A stretch of DNA of 64,000 nucleotides from Unio delphinus. Its lineage: Eukaryota > Mollusca > Bivalvia > Unionida > Unionidae. Each line of letters opens with the position of its first letter. Positions within the stretch are counted from its first letter, which is position 1. The DNA lies in assembly GCA_029339505.1 (NCBI GenBank), contig JAQISU010000026.1:3856001-3920000 (forward strand). The letters are read 5' to 3'. The position numbers were made by a program, and so were the translations under genes. The notes below the pieces were generated by a model that saw only the letters and a program-made list of their open reading frames with translations, made no database searches and was not told where the DNA came from. This document shows, one piece after another, positions 12,765 to 22,922 of the stretch.

Positions 12765-13358
12765 AAAGATTATATTCAAAAAGTTCAAAACACAGCTGCA
12801 CGGATCATCTTTGGAGTACCTCGATCAGAGCACACCTCACCACTGCTCTGTACCCTACACTGGCTATCGATTCGATACAGAATCAAACACAACATTTTTT
12901 CTCTGTGCTATGTTTCAATGACAGACTCCAGTCCAACATACCTATCAAGCCTCACCCATGTGCATACACCAGCTAGATCCTTATGCTCTTCTTCTGATAA
13001 TTGTATACTCATTGTTCCCAAGGTGAAAACAAAGTCATATGGACAATGTTCGCTTGCACACCAGGGCCCGGCAATGTGGAACGAATTGCCCATTGAAATT
13101 AGACACAAAGACACCGTGGTCCCTTTTAAGAGTGCTCTTAAGACTCACCTATTTCGACTGCAGGGACAAACTTAGCGACCTAATCATGTTTTGTATCTTA
13201 TATGTTTTCAGCATGTTTTTATGTTTTCCAATTTCATTGTTTTTGCCATTTGTTGTTCTGTAGTGTAGTCATATCATTATTGATGGTGTAAAGCGCTTAG
13301 AGCTTTGAAAGCTTAGGCGCTATACAAAGTCCTCATTATTATTATTATTATTATTAGA
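12765..13358 (+). mobile_element. L2/CR1-like LINE 3' end inside the hAT element
   Basis: A partly open frame gives the C-terminal tail typical of CR1/L2 reverse transcriptases: 'LHWLSIRYRI', then 'TYLSSLT', 'KTKSYG', 'MWNELPIEIR', and 'FKSALKTHLFRLQ' before a stop near 13173. The 3'UTR ends 'AAGCGCTTAGAGCTTTGAAA', 'GGCGCTATACAAA' and (ATT)n at 13333-13355. It is better preserved than the sister copy at 10.8-11.4 kb. Confidence 0.75.
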
Positions 13359-13540
13359 AAACCAGTCTGTTCTCTCCTCACTAGGCCATACAGATGATAT
13401 AAATAAAATTCGAGGTCAAAAGTAGGTTTGCTATAAATAGAACATGATACTGTAAGGAAAATGCATGCAAGTCCATGGACAAGCGTACTCTTATATTGTA
13501 GTTATGTAAAGCAGTCTTTTCCAAAATAGTGTGTGGGATT

Positions 13541-14910
13541 CAATCAATCAATCAATCCTCTCTGCGCCGTCTGGTGCTTGAGGCAACAGCAAGGGAGCAC
13601 CATTTCCGTCTGTCGGCAGCTATTGCAGGGGCGGTCTGATAGGTGAGGCCTCTGGTCTTAAGGTCTCTCTCCACTGTTCGTCGCCAGGTCTCTTTGGGTC
13701 TGCCACGGTTCCTTTTCCCCTGTGGGGTCCATCTCAGTGCCACCATTGGTAGTGAGTCAGGAGGCATTCTGCAGACATGGCCTAGCCATCTCCATCGCCG
13801 AGTTGAAATAATCACAGAGATGGTGCTTGCACCCGCTCTGTGCCAAAGTTCCTCATTTGAGATCATGTTTGGCCAGAAGATCCTCATGATGCGTCGCAGG
13901 CATTTGGTTTGAAACACTTCGAGCTTGTGTTCTATGTTCGCAGCGGACCTCCAGCACTCTGAGCTGTATAAAAGGACGCTCAACACGTTGCTCTTGAAGA
14001 TACGGATCTTCGTGTGGACACTGAGGTTTCTTGTCCTCCAAATGGGCTTTAGCATTGCGAAGGTCTGGTTGGCCTTGCCGATTCTTGTGACGACTTCCCT
14101 TGTGCTATCTCCATCCGTGGCGACCTTACTACCCAGGTAAGTGAAATCATCTAGTTCTTGCAGAGGCTGGTCGTTGATGGTGATTGGGTTGCCCACTCTA
14201 GTATTCTTCCTCAAGACTTTTGTCTTCCCTATGTTGACTCGAAGACCTATGGTATTTGCTGTCTGTACCAACTGTTGTGTCTTCTGTTGAATATCCTGGT
14301 GTCTGCTTGCCAGCAACCCGATGTCGTCGGCATAGTCCAGGTCATCCAGCATTGAGGTCAACGTCCATTGTATTCCATGCCTCTTGCCCTCTGTGGTGCG
14401 GCGCATGATCCAGTCAATGGCCAGTGAGAAGAGAATTGGAGAGAGAATGCATCCTTGCTTCACTCCGGTTTCCACGTTGAATGGTTCAGTGAGTTGGTTA
14501 TTGTGGATTACTCTGCACTCAGAGTTTTCGTACAGGGACCTGATGACATTGACAATTTTCTTGGGGATGCCATAATGTCGTAGGATCCTCCACATAGAGT
14601 CTCGGTGCAGGCTGTCGAAGGCCTTCTCAAAGTCCACATAAAGGAATCCATTCCATTCATGAGACTGCTCAAGTATCTGTCTCAGTGTGAAGATGTGGTC
14701 GATGCAAGATTTGCCTTTCCTGAAGCCTGCTTGTTCCTGGCGTAGGATGCCGTCCACAGCTGTTGTGATGCGTTGAAGAATGATGTGGCTAAAGATCTTA
14801 CTGGAAAGGGGTAGCAATGTGATTCCTCGCCAGTTGTTGCAGTTTCCCAGATCTCCTTTCTTGGGAAGTTTAACTATGATTCCGGTTTTCCAGTCATTTG
14901 GTGCTTTTTC
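13541..14910 (-). mobile_element. 5'-truncated LINE insertion with 9-bp target duplication
   Basis: TGTGGGATT occurs at 13532-13540 and again at 14911-14919, exactly bounding the insertion. On the minus strand the element starts abruptly inside the RT coding region (near '..APNDWKTGIIVKLPKKGD') and ends with a (GATT)n tail at 13541-13556. Truncation at the 5' end, a simple-repeat 3' tail and a short target duplication are the signature of target-primed reverse transcription. The insertion interrupts the hAT element, so it is the younger of the two. Confidence 0.9.
13552..14910 (-). CDS. LINE reverse transcriptase, C-terminal part, open frame
   Basis: An uninterrupted frame of roughly 450 codons from the truncation point to a stop near 13552. 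It shows the RT fingers/palm blocks: 'QAGFRKGKSCIDHIFTLRQI', 'FLYVDFEKAFDSLHR', 'GVKQGCILSPILFSL', the catalytic 'DYADDIGLLA', 'FTYLGSKV', then a C-terminal basic tail with 'RWRWLGHVCRMP' and 'GRPKETWRRTVERDL'. The endonuclease domain is missing through 5' truncation. The open frame implies recent insertion. RTE-like is my best clade call from the tail motifs. Confidence 0.85.
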   Translation of the reverse strand, partial: EKAPNDWKTGIIVKLPKKGDLGNCNNWRGITLLPLSSKIFSHIILQRITTAVDGILRQEQAGFRKGKSCIDHIFTLRQILEQSHEWNGFLYVDFEKAFDSLHRDSMWRILRHYGIPKKIVNVIRSLYENSECRVIHNNQLTEPFNVETGVKQGCILSPILFSLAIDWIMRRTTEGKRHGIQWTLTSMLDDLDYADDIGLLASRHQDIQQKTQQLVQTANTIGLRVNIGKTKVLRKNTRVGNPITINDQPLQELDDFTYLGSKVATDGDSTREVVTRIGKANQTFAMLKPIWRTRNLSVHTKIRIFKSNVLSVLLYSSECWRSAANIEHKLEVFQTKCLRRIMRIFWPNMISNEELWHRAGASTISVIISTRRWRWLGHVCRMPPDSLPMVALRWTPQGKRNRGRPKETWRRTVERDLKTRGLTYQTAPAIAADRRKWCSLAVASSTRRRRED

Positions 14911-15217
14911 TGTGGGATTAATGGAATATTAATAAAAACGAGATTTTTGGAAGGTGGATTTACCGAAAAAGCGTAATCCATATACGGTTGCACGTAATGA
15001 GTAATGATTACGCCACAAGCAAAATGGTTGGCATATATGCATCTGGGTACAAAGGTTAGTCTAAATAAATTTATTAATTATTAGCGTGCGGATAACAATT
15101 TGTTGGTCTAGGGTTGTACATGTCTTTCATGTTCTAACGGGTACCCGGTTACCCGTTAAATGGCGCAACGGATATCCAGATAAGTTTTATGTGGTTTTTG
15201 ACTGCCCTAGTCATCAT

Positions 15218-16840
15218 CATTTAATTTCTCAAAAAGAATCTTGGCAAAATCTTGGAAATAAATTTCAACTTGTTACTGATTATAAATATTTAGCTTTAAA
15301 ACAAAAATAGTTCGAAATGTAAAAAACTATCAATCACCTACTCAAAGAAATCAGACGGTTGAATGCTAGGGTCGATGTAAAGTCAAAATTCTGAATTGTA
15401 ATTCAAAGGTTACATTAAATTTAATGAACCAAATTACTGCTTGGTTGTGTTAATTAAGAAACCTTGGTTTTATCACTTATTTCTTTGAAAAATTTGACAA
15501 AACTTGACCATTATTTTTTAAAGATAGTTGTTATGATTTTGTAATGGAAAAAGAAAGTGGGCTTTTTAACAAATAAAAAAATCTGCATATTTTACTAATT
15601 GAAACAATTTATTCCAGGTATCACCAGAACTTAAGTTATTATTCATCACACGGTATAATCAAAGTGGTACAATGAACTTTAAACCCTTGCAAATACATTC
15701 ATTTCTCTCAGCCCTTGGATTTAGTAGTACAACTTAAGACACACCACAAGATATTTTTGTTTTGGGTGATAGCACTAAAACAAAATCAACATGTGCTATG
15801 TCTTACATTGTAGGACTACCTTGTGTTCAAAGTTAGTTTGATAAATTAGCTCCCTGCCTAAACAGACAAGATGCAATTTGGAGGGGCTGATTTGTTAGAC
15901 TTGGACATAGCAGCCTGACGTTTTATCAATAAAATACAGTACATTCATGCACGAGCCGTAGCTAGACCGTAGCATAAGGCTATTACCTTACATCCACGCT
16001 TAAAGATTCAAGTTGTGAGATGCTGATGGTGATGGGAAAACTTTGGTGACATGGTTTAGAGACAAGACTTTCTCAAATTTCTTGTCAGAAAAATGTTAAG
16101 ATTAAACAAACAACCGTATGCAGTATGTTGCAAACCTTTACCGGTGTCATGCGCACTTGGAATCGCATCAGAATTAGTACTTCCGAATGTAGTTCTAGTC
16201 TATTTTTAGAACATTTTTTTCCTCTCTCATTTTGGTGGTGATAGAATAATTATATTAAGCATTTTTGGTATGGATTATAAGGTAATTATTTATTCTTGAC
16301 AATCAGAGCTCAGGGGGTGTTTTTTCTGTGTATTTAGGTGACAGTGCAATAGTAATAATGCCTTGGTGATGATCCGGAAGTGAAATATGTGTTCTGTGTT
16401 TATGCTGCTGTTTTTAGTCGTCATCATCATCAGTCTCTTCTTGATCTAGCGTGGTCGTTGAGGCACTGTGCTGCTGAACATCTGACCAGTTCAGTCCTCC
16501 ACTTTTCTCACCCAAGCGACACAGAAATCTAGCTGTTTTGCTAACCTTACTTTTCTTATCTCAGTCTAGTCATCTCAGACCAATCGTCCCAGTCATTGTG
16601 TCCACGCGCTGAGAACTACTTTTAACCAAAAAAAACAAACCTTCTTGTCTTATGCTGTGCCATAGTTGTTTTCAAATAAAACAACAGCAACAACAATAAC
16701 AAATAATATATAACTAAAGCATAGTTACTTAAGGTCAATCTGTCTTAAAAACACAACAACAAAAAAACATTTTGATAGAGACAAATACACACATGCAACT
16801 ATTTCGAGGTTTTGATATTTTATGTTAATTCGTTCAAACT
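15218..16840. other. Non-coding interval
   Basis: No gene or repeat family recognised. AT-rich, with short homopolymer runs and simple CAA/CAT-type stretches (for example 16681-16705). Confidence 0.4.
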
Positions 16841-16849
16841 AGCATGGTC

Positions 16850-17020
16850 AAGTTTATCCTATATGCAGGACTAACTCAGTACATTTTCAGATCATTAAAT
16901 GTAGCTAAGGCAACTGAACTACATGTAGTTGTAAACACTTCGCGTGAAACATTGTATATACTGTTAGCTACATTTAATGAAGCTGACCTGAAAATTTACT
17001 GTGCTACAGATAGGATAAAA
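16850..17020. mobile_element. Imperfect foldback (MITE-like) element
   Basis: The left arm ('TTTATCCTAT', 'ACATTTTCAG', 'CATTAAATGTAGCTAA') is repeated in inverse orientation in the right arm ('GTTAGCTACATTTAATG', 'CTGAAAATTT', 'ATAGGATAAAA'), separated by about 55 bp. Arms are about 60 bp with small indels. The best-paired blocks are the outermost and innermost. Target duplication not resolved. Confidence 0.6.
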
Positions 17021-17780
17021 TCCTCAATGGTGTTTGAAATGAACTATGTCAGAAAACACTGATCCATGCACATAAGACTATATAACTATACACTTCATAG
17101 CATCCCAACTCTAAACAACAACGGAAAACTTAGCAACAGCCAGAAATGTGTTATGTCAAACATGCTCTATTATAATTTTGTTAAGCATCTCCGTTGTGCT
17201 CCAGCTGAAGAAACCTGAAATATTTATTGGCAAATAATACACTTACCAGCCAGAAGGAATCATTTATCCCTGAACACACTAATCCATAAGCAAATTTCAC
17301 TGTATCACTTGCCATATTTCCAAGACAGAAATATACATTTTCAAAGAATCCGTGAACTTGAAAGTTTAGCACATGGTTATCCTCTAGGGTAATTTAATTT
17401 AAATTTAAGTGAACCGGCCACGAAGGGTCATATTTGGAGGGTGACGAGGGTCTTTTATACGGGAGAGTGGGGTACTCAAAATTGGAAATGATGAAAGGAA
17501 ACCGTTTCTTTCTAATAAATTATAACTATTTATTGTTAATTTCATATAACATCCATATATTAAATGTGATAATACCTCATTACTATGCGAGGTTTTATGT
17601 TGTTAGTTTTCTTTGCACACGCGTATAAACTGTGTACTTCGGACGCAATGGTCACACCACAGCCCTCAATAGCATATTCATGCGCCACATGGAAACATTG
17701 CCACGTGAACACTAGTAAAGACGGTTGTTGTTTTGTTTTTTTTTTTACTTTAAAGGATAATATTGGGTGAGAAAAATAAT

Positions 17781-17925
17781 CTACGTCGGGGTTTGGACCG
17801 AGACAATGAAATCCCATCCGCTGGGTTACATTATATTTCTCCCCACTCGGACAAGCCTCTTGGGGAGACAAATAATATAACCCCTAGGCTGGGATTTCAT
17901 TGTCTCGGTCCAAACCCCAACATAG
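17781..17925. mobile_element. Long near-perfect inverted repeat (foldback, ~65-bp arms)
   Basis: The left arm 17781-17845 ('CTACGTCGGGGTTTGGACCG', 'GACAATGAAATCCCA', 'TCTCCCCA') is mirrored by 17861-17925 ('TGGGGAGA', 'TGGGATTTCATTGTC', 'CGGTCCAAACCCC'), leaving a 15-bp loop. The arms differ at only a few positions. It abuts the 3' end of the LINE at 17.93 kb. It could be a foldback MITE or an inverted duplication; it would form a strong RNA hairpin if transcribed. Confidence 0.75.
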
Positions 17926-17929
17926 ATTC

Positions 17930-20640
17930 TATCTGTCTCGATCATGTATCAATACCTGTGTCTCCGCAAAACTTTTCCTGGTCCATTCTGTGATGTTGTC
18001 ACTCCACTTTTTTCTCTGTCTACCTCTCCTTCTGCCACTCTGGACGCTGCCCTACAGTACCGGTACTGTTGTGGATAGACTGATGGCTCTAGTGACCATT
18101 TCAGTTTTGTCTTTTTGACAGTGGTGAATAATGGCCTACATTGCGCCTGATGGTGTTATGCACTTTTTCATTTGTTATGTGGTCCATGTAAGAAATGCCA
18201 AGGATGGTTCTGTATCATCTCATTTCAATTGCATGGGTTCATCGTTGTAATTCTGCTGTCAGGGTCCAGGCCTCACATGAATACAAAAAGACTGAGATGG
18301 CCAGTGCTCTCAATAGTCTGATTTTAGTTTTCAGACAAATATTCTTGTCTCTCCATACGGGTCTTAGCTTTGACAGAGCTACCGTTCTTTGTGCTGCTCG
18401 TGACACAATTTCTGCTCTTGATCCCCCTTCGGGCATTATGGAACCAATATATTTTAACTGGCCTCCTGCTTCCAGTTACTGTCCTCTGACTTTAATCTTC
18501 TTTGAGATTTATTTGCCACTATTTGTCAAAAGCTTGGTCTTCTCGGCGCTTATCTCTATGTCAAATCTGGAAGATGCTTCAACCAGGTTCTTCACTAAGG
18601 TGGTAAGCTCGTCTTCATTTTCTGCCAGCCCATCAATTCCGTCTGCAAAGCGTATATTGGTGATGTTATGCCCTCCAATGCTGACTGTCCCACAGCGATT
18701 TTCAGAAGGGTTCGCTCATGATGCGCTTTAAGTAACTGTTGAAAGCGTGTGGTGATAGAATATAGCCTTGACTTACACCAACTGTTGTCTTGAACCAGTT
18801 CCCACCACATAACCTTGAGCAATTACTGTACTGGTAGTCTTGTTACAGCTGCTTGATGTTATTGGTCAACTTTTGACCCATGTTGTACTTCTTCATCGTG
18901 GCCCACAATGCCTCATGCCACACTCTGTCAAAAGCCTTTTTGAAATAATTGAACACATGATAGATGTCTTGTTGATATTGCGAGTACTTTTCAAACAGAA
19001 CCCTGAGACTGAATATTTGTTCTGTTGTTCTTCTTTCACTCCGGAACACTGCTTGTTCTTCAGGGATTGTTTCTCCTGCTTGTGGATTCAGTATGTTCAA
19101 TTCAGCATAACCTTACTAACATGGCTGATCAAACTGATAATTCTGTAATCTTGGCACAGATGGAGATTGGGGAGTGTTATAATCAGTGACTGGGTCCACT
19201 ACGTTGGCCATTCACCTGTCTGCCAGACCTTCTTGCAGATTTTTGTTAGTAGCTCTATCACTGCCCTCCACCTTTTTTTTGATAAGTTCAGCTGGTAAAT
19301 TATCTACTCCAGCTGGCTTCCCATTCTTCAGTGCTCTTATTGCGGACTCCACCTTTTCTTTAAGAATGGGGAAATCATAATCATTTATGGAGTTTGGAAC
19401 TTCAAGCACATCTGGGTCTCATGTGGACGCATAGTTGTAGAGTTTTTTACAATACTCAGTTCATCTTTCTGCAGTGTCACTTGCTTCTGTCGAGCATTTT
19501 CCATTTTCGTCTTGAACGATACTGACTCTTGCTTGCTTCTGTCTGGTGAGGTCTTTCACAATTTGTGATGCCTTTTTGCTGTTATTCTTAATCAGACTGC
19601 TCTCTTGTTTCTGTGCACTTTTGTCCAAGCCAATCTTCTTTTGCTTTCTTCAAGGTTTTTTTTTTCTCGGATATTCTTGTTTATCGGTACTCCATTGCCT
19701 CTGTTGTGTGTCTGGTGTTTTTGAGGTGCATCATAGATTCAGAATCTCTTCTGTAACCCAGGCATTTTTCTTTGTGCGATGGAGGCCAGTGATGTCATTG
19801 GCAGCTGTTGTCATGATTGTTGAAAGTGTCTATCATCACTTTAACATCAACATATATCACAAGGAGTCGAGCAAATATTCCTCCAATTGTGGCTTGGAAT
19901 GACTTGCATATGTTAGGTTCCTTAAGTTATTCAAGGTTGAATTTGAGCCTGACTTTCTTTGGCTTGTTAAGTTTCTTCAGCCTCACTCAGAAGTTCATAA
20001 TCACGATGTCGTGATCACTCCCAACATCAGCACCTAGGAACGTTCTTGTTTTTGCTCTATTGATGCCAGATCGGTAACGGTTTTGATTGATCTGTTTATG
20101 ACGGGTTCCATTTGCTGTGTGCCATGTCCAGCATTCTGCTAGATATGGGGTGACATTCAAGCACATATCCTTTGATGGCTTTGTTTACAAGGAAGCCTGC
20201 TCTATTTCTGGACTTGTCCCAACCTTCCACTATAGTAGAATATATGCCCATCTTAAGTTTGGTGTTCTCCAAGGGCTTTCAGTCTGACTTCACAGAGTCT
20301 CAGAATGTGCCATGTGTAGTGTTCAATTTTGTGTGTCAAGCCTTGGAGTCGTCCAATTTGCGCCAGAGTTCTAATGTTCTAGGTGGCGATGGCGATGATG
20401 TCTCTCGCTGCGATTTTATGCAAAGTACTAGTAGCACACTTCTCACCTCCATCCTGGTGGGCAAAGACAGGCGCGGTTGTTGGCCCGGGCGACGACCGAT
20501 CCGGTATGGTAACTTACTTCAGATTTGTCCAACATTATCAGTGTGTCTTGGGCAAAAGTCGTGTGGCGGAGCCCATCCCTCTCCAGACCAAGGAGTTGCC
20601 AGAAGGGGGATGTAGTACATCGTCCAGCTGCCTTACGGTC
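17930..20640 (-). pseudogene. Near-full-length decayed LINE (RTE/BovB-like) pol
   Basis: Read from right to left on the minus strand: a 5' leader encoding 'LDDVLHPPSGNS' and 'SATRLLPKTH', then an endonuclease-like stretch (20.5-19.5 kb) with many stops, then reverse transcriptase blocks 'LKNGKPAGVDNLPAELIKK' (19.3 kb), 'FRSERRTTEQIFSLRVL' and 'YFKKAFDRVWHEALWATM' (19.1-18.9 kb), then 'LRPVWRDKNICLKTKIRLLR' and 'SVFLYSCEAWTL' (18.4-18.25 kb) and a 3' basic tail near 18.0 kb. The YADD block (about 18.7-18.8 kb) lies in a damaged stretch. At least five frame changes and several stops: inactive and old. Confidence 0.7.
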
Positions 20641-21444
20641 TACACTCCGGATTTTATTTTAGAATTTACTCCGTTTACCTTTGGAACATACATATCACTC
20701 GGTCCTGCCGTACGATTCATAAATATTTGTTAAAATTTGCAATTGTGTCTTCTCACAAAACACGCAGCTTTATCCAATTCTTGGGTTAGCCCTTACTTTT
20801 ATCGGATTCTCACACCCTTCATGGATTCACCATTCACACACGTTTACAAATTAGCGGTTTCATTTTTGTATAGTCTAGACGCACAAACAGCATGTTATAG
20901 CCTCGCACACATACGTACAGACAGCACACAGTTCTGAATTGGGTTGGCCAACTTGTATTTGCTACGCTCACCCTTTGTGGAACCAACAAGCGCACATACA
21001 TAAGCATAGACATACGTATATACATCCGGATAGACATCTACAATGAAACCATAATGGTCATAATAACAGGCACGGAATTAAAATCTATAGAAACATGCTA
21101 CTACATGAACCCTTAAAGTGCCATAACGGTGTATCTACATTTATTCAGTGTATTTCTTGCTGAATGAGAATATATATTGAAAATACGAATGTAAAAAAAA
21201 TCTGATTGAAAGATTTTAAGTAATAACTGCATGAGAGTCAATCTAATATCGTGTTTGCACCTGTGTACTATAATAACCGAATGCGAATAACCTTATTTGA
21301 GAACATTCATGAATCACCTATACTGATGGCTATTCAATGGCTTCCCAAATAATAATTAGTGATGATATGACAACATTTTAAAAACATTGCAACAACACCA
21401 CCACTGAAAAAAAATCGTAACACAATATTGTAAAATTTCTACTC
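20641..21444. other. Non-coding interval left of the Polinton
   Basis: No recognisable gene. It contains short CATA/CGTA-rich simple sequence around 20880-21030 and AT-rich DNA up to the CAATT target duplication at 21445-21449. Confidence 0.4.
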
Positions 21445-21449
21445 CAATT
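21445..21449. repeat. Left target-site duplication of Polinton element 1 (CAATT)
   Basis: CAATT immediately precedes the element's first AG and recurs at 36549-36553 immediately after the last CT. Polintons usually duplicate 6 bp. Here 5 bp match exactly and the sixth differs, either through mutation or because this lineage cuts at 5 bp. Confidence 0.7.
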
Positions 21450-21748
21450 AGCAGCAGAGAGGGTGAGCCGGACAACATTTTTAGACAAGTTTTCACTGAA
21501 ATCACGCTTAAAAACAATGAAACCAATGACATCAGGCCCAAAAGTCAATGACATCAGGTCCCAAATGTGTGTGTGAATCATGGATAAGGATAAAAAAAAA
21601 ATATGAAAAAATCAATGAAATTAATGAAATCCTCCATCGATTTTGGGGAAAAAGGGACTACAACATCGTTGTCACTACCCTCTCTGCTGCTAGAACTTTC
21701 AGTTGGGGTTAACCGAATATTTGATCCAGTCCGATACGATATCGTGTT
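21450..21748. repeat. Left terminal inverted repeat of element 1
   Basis: 299 bp, nearly identical in inverse orientation to 36251-36548. It begins with AG. The outer end AGCAGCAGAGAGGGT (21450-21464) is present again inverted at 21677-21691, so the outer 242 bp is itself bounded by 15-bp inverted repeats. It contains two direct copies of CAATGACATCAGG (near 21523 and 21546). Its innermost ~40 bp are the 3' end of the ATPase gene. Confidence 0.93.
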
Positions 21749-22380
21749 CGAGGGTCATGTAAATTTATTGTTACAAATCCGTGTGGGGTAGACTGAGCAT
21801 GACTAAAGAAATTTCTAAATTGATTGAAGTCCATATCGGAGCACCATGTCTGCCAAATATTTCGTAGCGTATGTGTATCAACGCCGTTGAATACAGCAAG
21901 CATATTACAGTTATCTCTAATCACTTTTGGAATCTGAGTGTATCGTTGAGTGACATAAATCACGTCCGTGTTTTTATGCCTGCCTCTGGAAAATATTCTG
22001 GCTGGATTTTTTTGTTTATCTAACATGACATCGTCGTATACAACTAAATTGTTGATACTTCCATCGAGGTCTTCTACTGATGGTGCTTCGTCAATATCGG
22101 TTATAAATTCAATAACATCCTCGCCGGCAATCTCTGAAGCGTTTTCATTAAAATCTTTTATTACTTCATAGCATCGTTGGTCATCTACGCTAGGGGCAAT
22201 TAAATACAACTTATCCCACTTCATCCATCTCATTATTAAATTGAGCAACAATTGCGTTTTACCGGATCCAGATGGTCCGATTATAATTGCGCGGATAGAG
22301 TTTGGTAGCGCTGCATGATGCTTCACTGGTTCTCTTGTTTTAGTCGCTGAAAAATCAATTATATTCATATCTCTATACAT
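21709..22380 (-). CDS. DNA-packaging ATPase (FtsK/HerA superfamily)
   Basis: 223 codons. Walker A GPSGSGKT at residues 35-42, Walker B hydrophobic strand plus DD (LVVYDDV, 112-118), and a sensor-type 'YVTQ' near 142-145 identify the A32-like genome-packaging ATPase found in adenovirus-like and Polinton particles, which threads DNA into the capsid. The start may be Met1 (22380) or Met5 (22368). Only this gene and the polymerase run on the minus strand. Its last 13 codons lie inside the left terminal repeat, so an identical gene end is also present at 36251-36290. Six bases separate it from the divergent zinc-ribbon ORF, so promoter elements for both overlap coding DNA. Confidence 0.92.
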   Translation of the reverse strand: MYRDMNIIDFSATKTREPVKHHAALPNSIRAIIIGPSGSGKTQLLLNLIMRWMKWDKLYLIAPSVDDQRCYEVIKDFNENASEIAGEDVIEFITDIDEAPSVEDLDGSINNLVVYDDVMLDKQKNPARIFSRGRHKNTDVIYVTQRYTQIPKVIRDNCNMLAVFNGVDTHTLRNIWQTWCSDMDFNQFRNFFSHAQSTPHGFVTINLHDPRTRYRIGLDQIFG

Positions 22381-22385
22381 AAATT

Positions 22386-22583
22386 ATGGATCTATATTGC
22401 GTGAAGTGTAAGGCGCGTACTGGCACAGATGACTTGACGACGATTACAACTAAAAATAACCGATCAGCGCTTTCTGGTAAATGCGTACAGTGTAGTACAA
22501 AGAAATTTAGATTTGTTTCTAAACCCAAGGAACCCAAGGAACCTTTAAAAAAAAACGAGGAGGTGATATCGCTGCCAAATTAG
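22386..22583 (+). CDS. Zinc-ribbon protein (N-terminal part of a frameshifted PLA2 gene)
   Basis: 65 codons. Two Cys pairs (CVKC at 5-8, CVQC at 33-36) around a basic, Thr-rich stretch form a small zinc ribbon like the DUF5679-type domain that Polintons and some large DNA viruses carry ahead of virion proteins. The frame closes at 22583, but the -1 frame opened just before, at 22556, encodes a phospholipase A2. The junction is a run of nine A (22547-22555) that contains the heptamer A_AAA_AAC in the zero frame. Either the two domains are joined by ribosomal frameshifting or one A has been lost. Confidence 0.75.
   Translation: MDLYCVKCKARTGTDDLTTITTKNNRSALSGKCVQCSTKKFRFVSKPKEPKEPLKKNEEVISLPN
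22547..22556 (+). promoter_or_regulatory. Candidate -1 ribosomal frameshift site (A_AAA_AAC)
   Basis: In the frame set by the ATG at 22386 the codons here are AAA AAA AAC, so the canonical -1 heptamer A AAA AAC falls precisely in the X XXY YYZ phase. A one-base slip continues into the PLA2 frame. No strong stem-loop was modelled downstream. A sequencing or mutational loss of one A in a homopolymer explains it equally well. Confidence 0.45.
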
Positions 22584-22915
22584 CAAAACTCCCTGGAACC
22601 CCATGGGCAAAATACCCCGGAGAAAAACACCTTCCAGGGTATAGTTATTGTGGACCGGGAACAAGACTTGATATCAGACTCAATGATCAAAATCAGCCCC
22701 GACCCGGTGAGGAACCAATAAACGCTATTGATAAGGCCTGTCACCTTCATGATGCTGCTTATAAAAGTAGCAATTTGCAACACAGGCATCTAGCAGATGT
22801 GAAATTAATTCATGCGTTGAATGCCATTCCTGATAAATCCTTCAAAGAAAAATTGGCTTCATTTTTGATAAAATCGGCTATGAAAAGTAAATTGATGTTA
22901 GGTGCTGGTAATTAA
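22556..22915 (+). CDS. Parvovirus-type phospholipase A2 domain (reached by -1 frame)
   Basis: An open frame with no ATG of its own at the start, directly following the zinc ribbon in the -1 frame. It has the calcium-binding loop YCGPGT and the catalytic helix DKACHLHDAAY (His-Asp dyad), the two hallmarks of the VP1u-type PLA2 that parvoviruses and Polintons use to breach endosomal membranes during entry. It ends at TAA 22913-22915, 7 bp before the integrase ATG. The domain looks intact. Without frameshifting it would have no obvious start, so its expression depends on the A-run at 22547. Confidence 0.8.
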   Translation, partial: RGGDIAAKLAKLPGTPWAKYPGEKHLPGYSYCGPGTRLDIRLNDQNQPRPGEEPINAIDKACHLHDAAYKSSNLQHRHLADVKLIHALNAIPDKSFKEKLASFLIKSAMKSKLMLGAGN

Positions 22916-22922
22916 TAACAAC

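Larger units (their letters stand above)
12348..15209. mobile_element. hAT-type DNA transposon, non-autonomous, with nested LINEs
   Basis: Left end TAGGGCTGTCAACGGGTACC; the right end read inward is TAGGGCAGTCAA, an imperfect ~12-bp terminal inverted repeat, with 'ACGGGTACCCGG' motifs further inside both ends. It is flanked by the 8-bp duplication GTCATCAT. No transposase is recognisable: the interior consists of an L2/CR1 3' fragment (12765-13358), a LINE inserted at 13541-14910 and AT-rich filler. It is therefore a non-autonomous or deleted copy, older than the LINE inside it. Confidence 0.8.

Noticed and set aside
13643..14575. Several + strand open frames
   Set aside because: Antisense shadows of the LINE reverse transcriptase on the minus strand.
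18195..18731. 178-codon + strand open frame
   Set aside because: Antisense of the decayed LINE; the minus strand shows the RT motifs.
22902..22922. Upstream in-frame ATG for the integrase
   Set aside because: Overlaps the last codons of the PLA2 frame; the ATG at 22923 sits after the PLA2 stop and gives the expected N-terminus.
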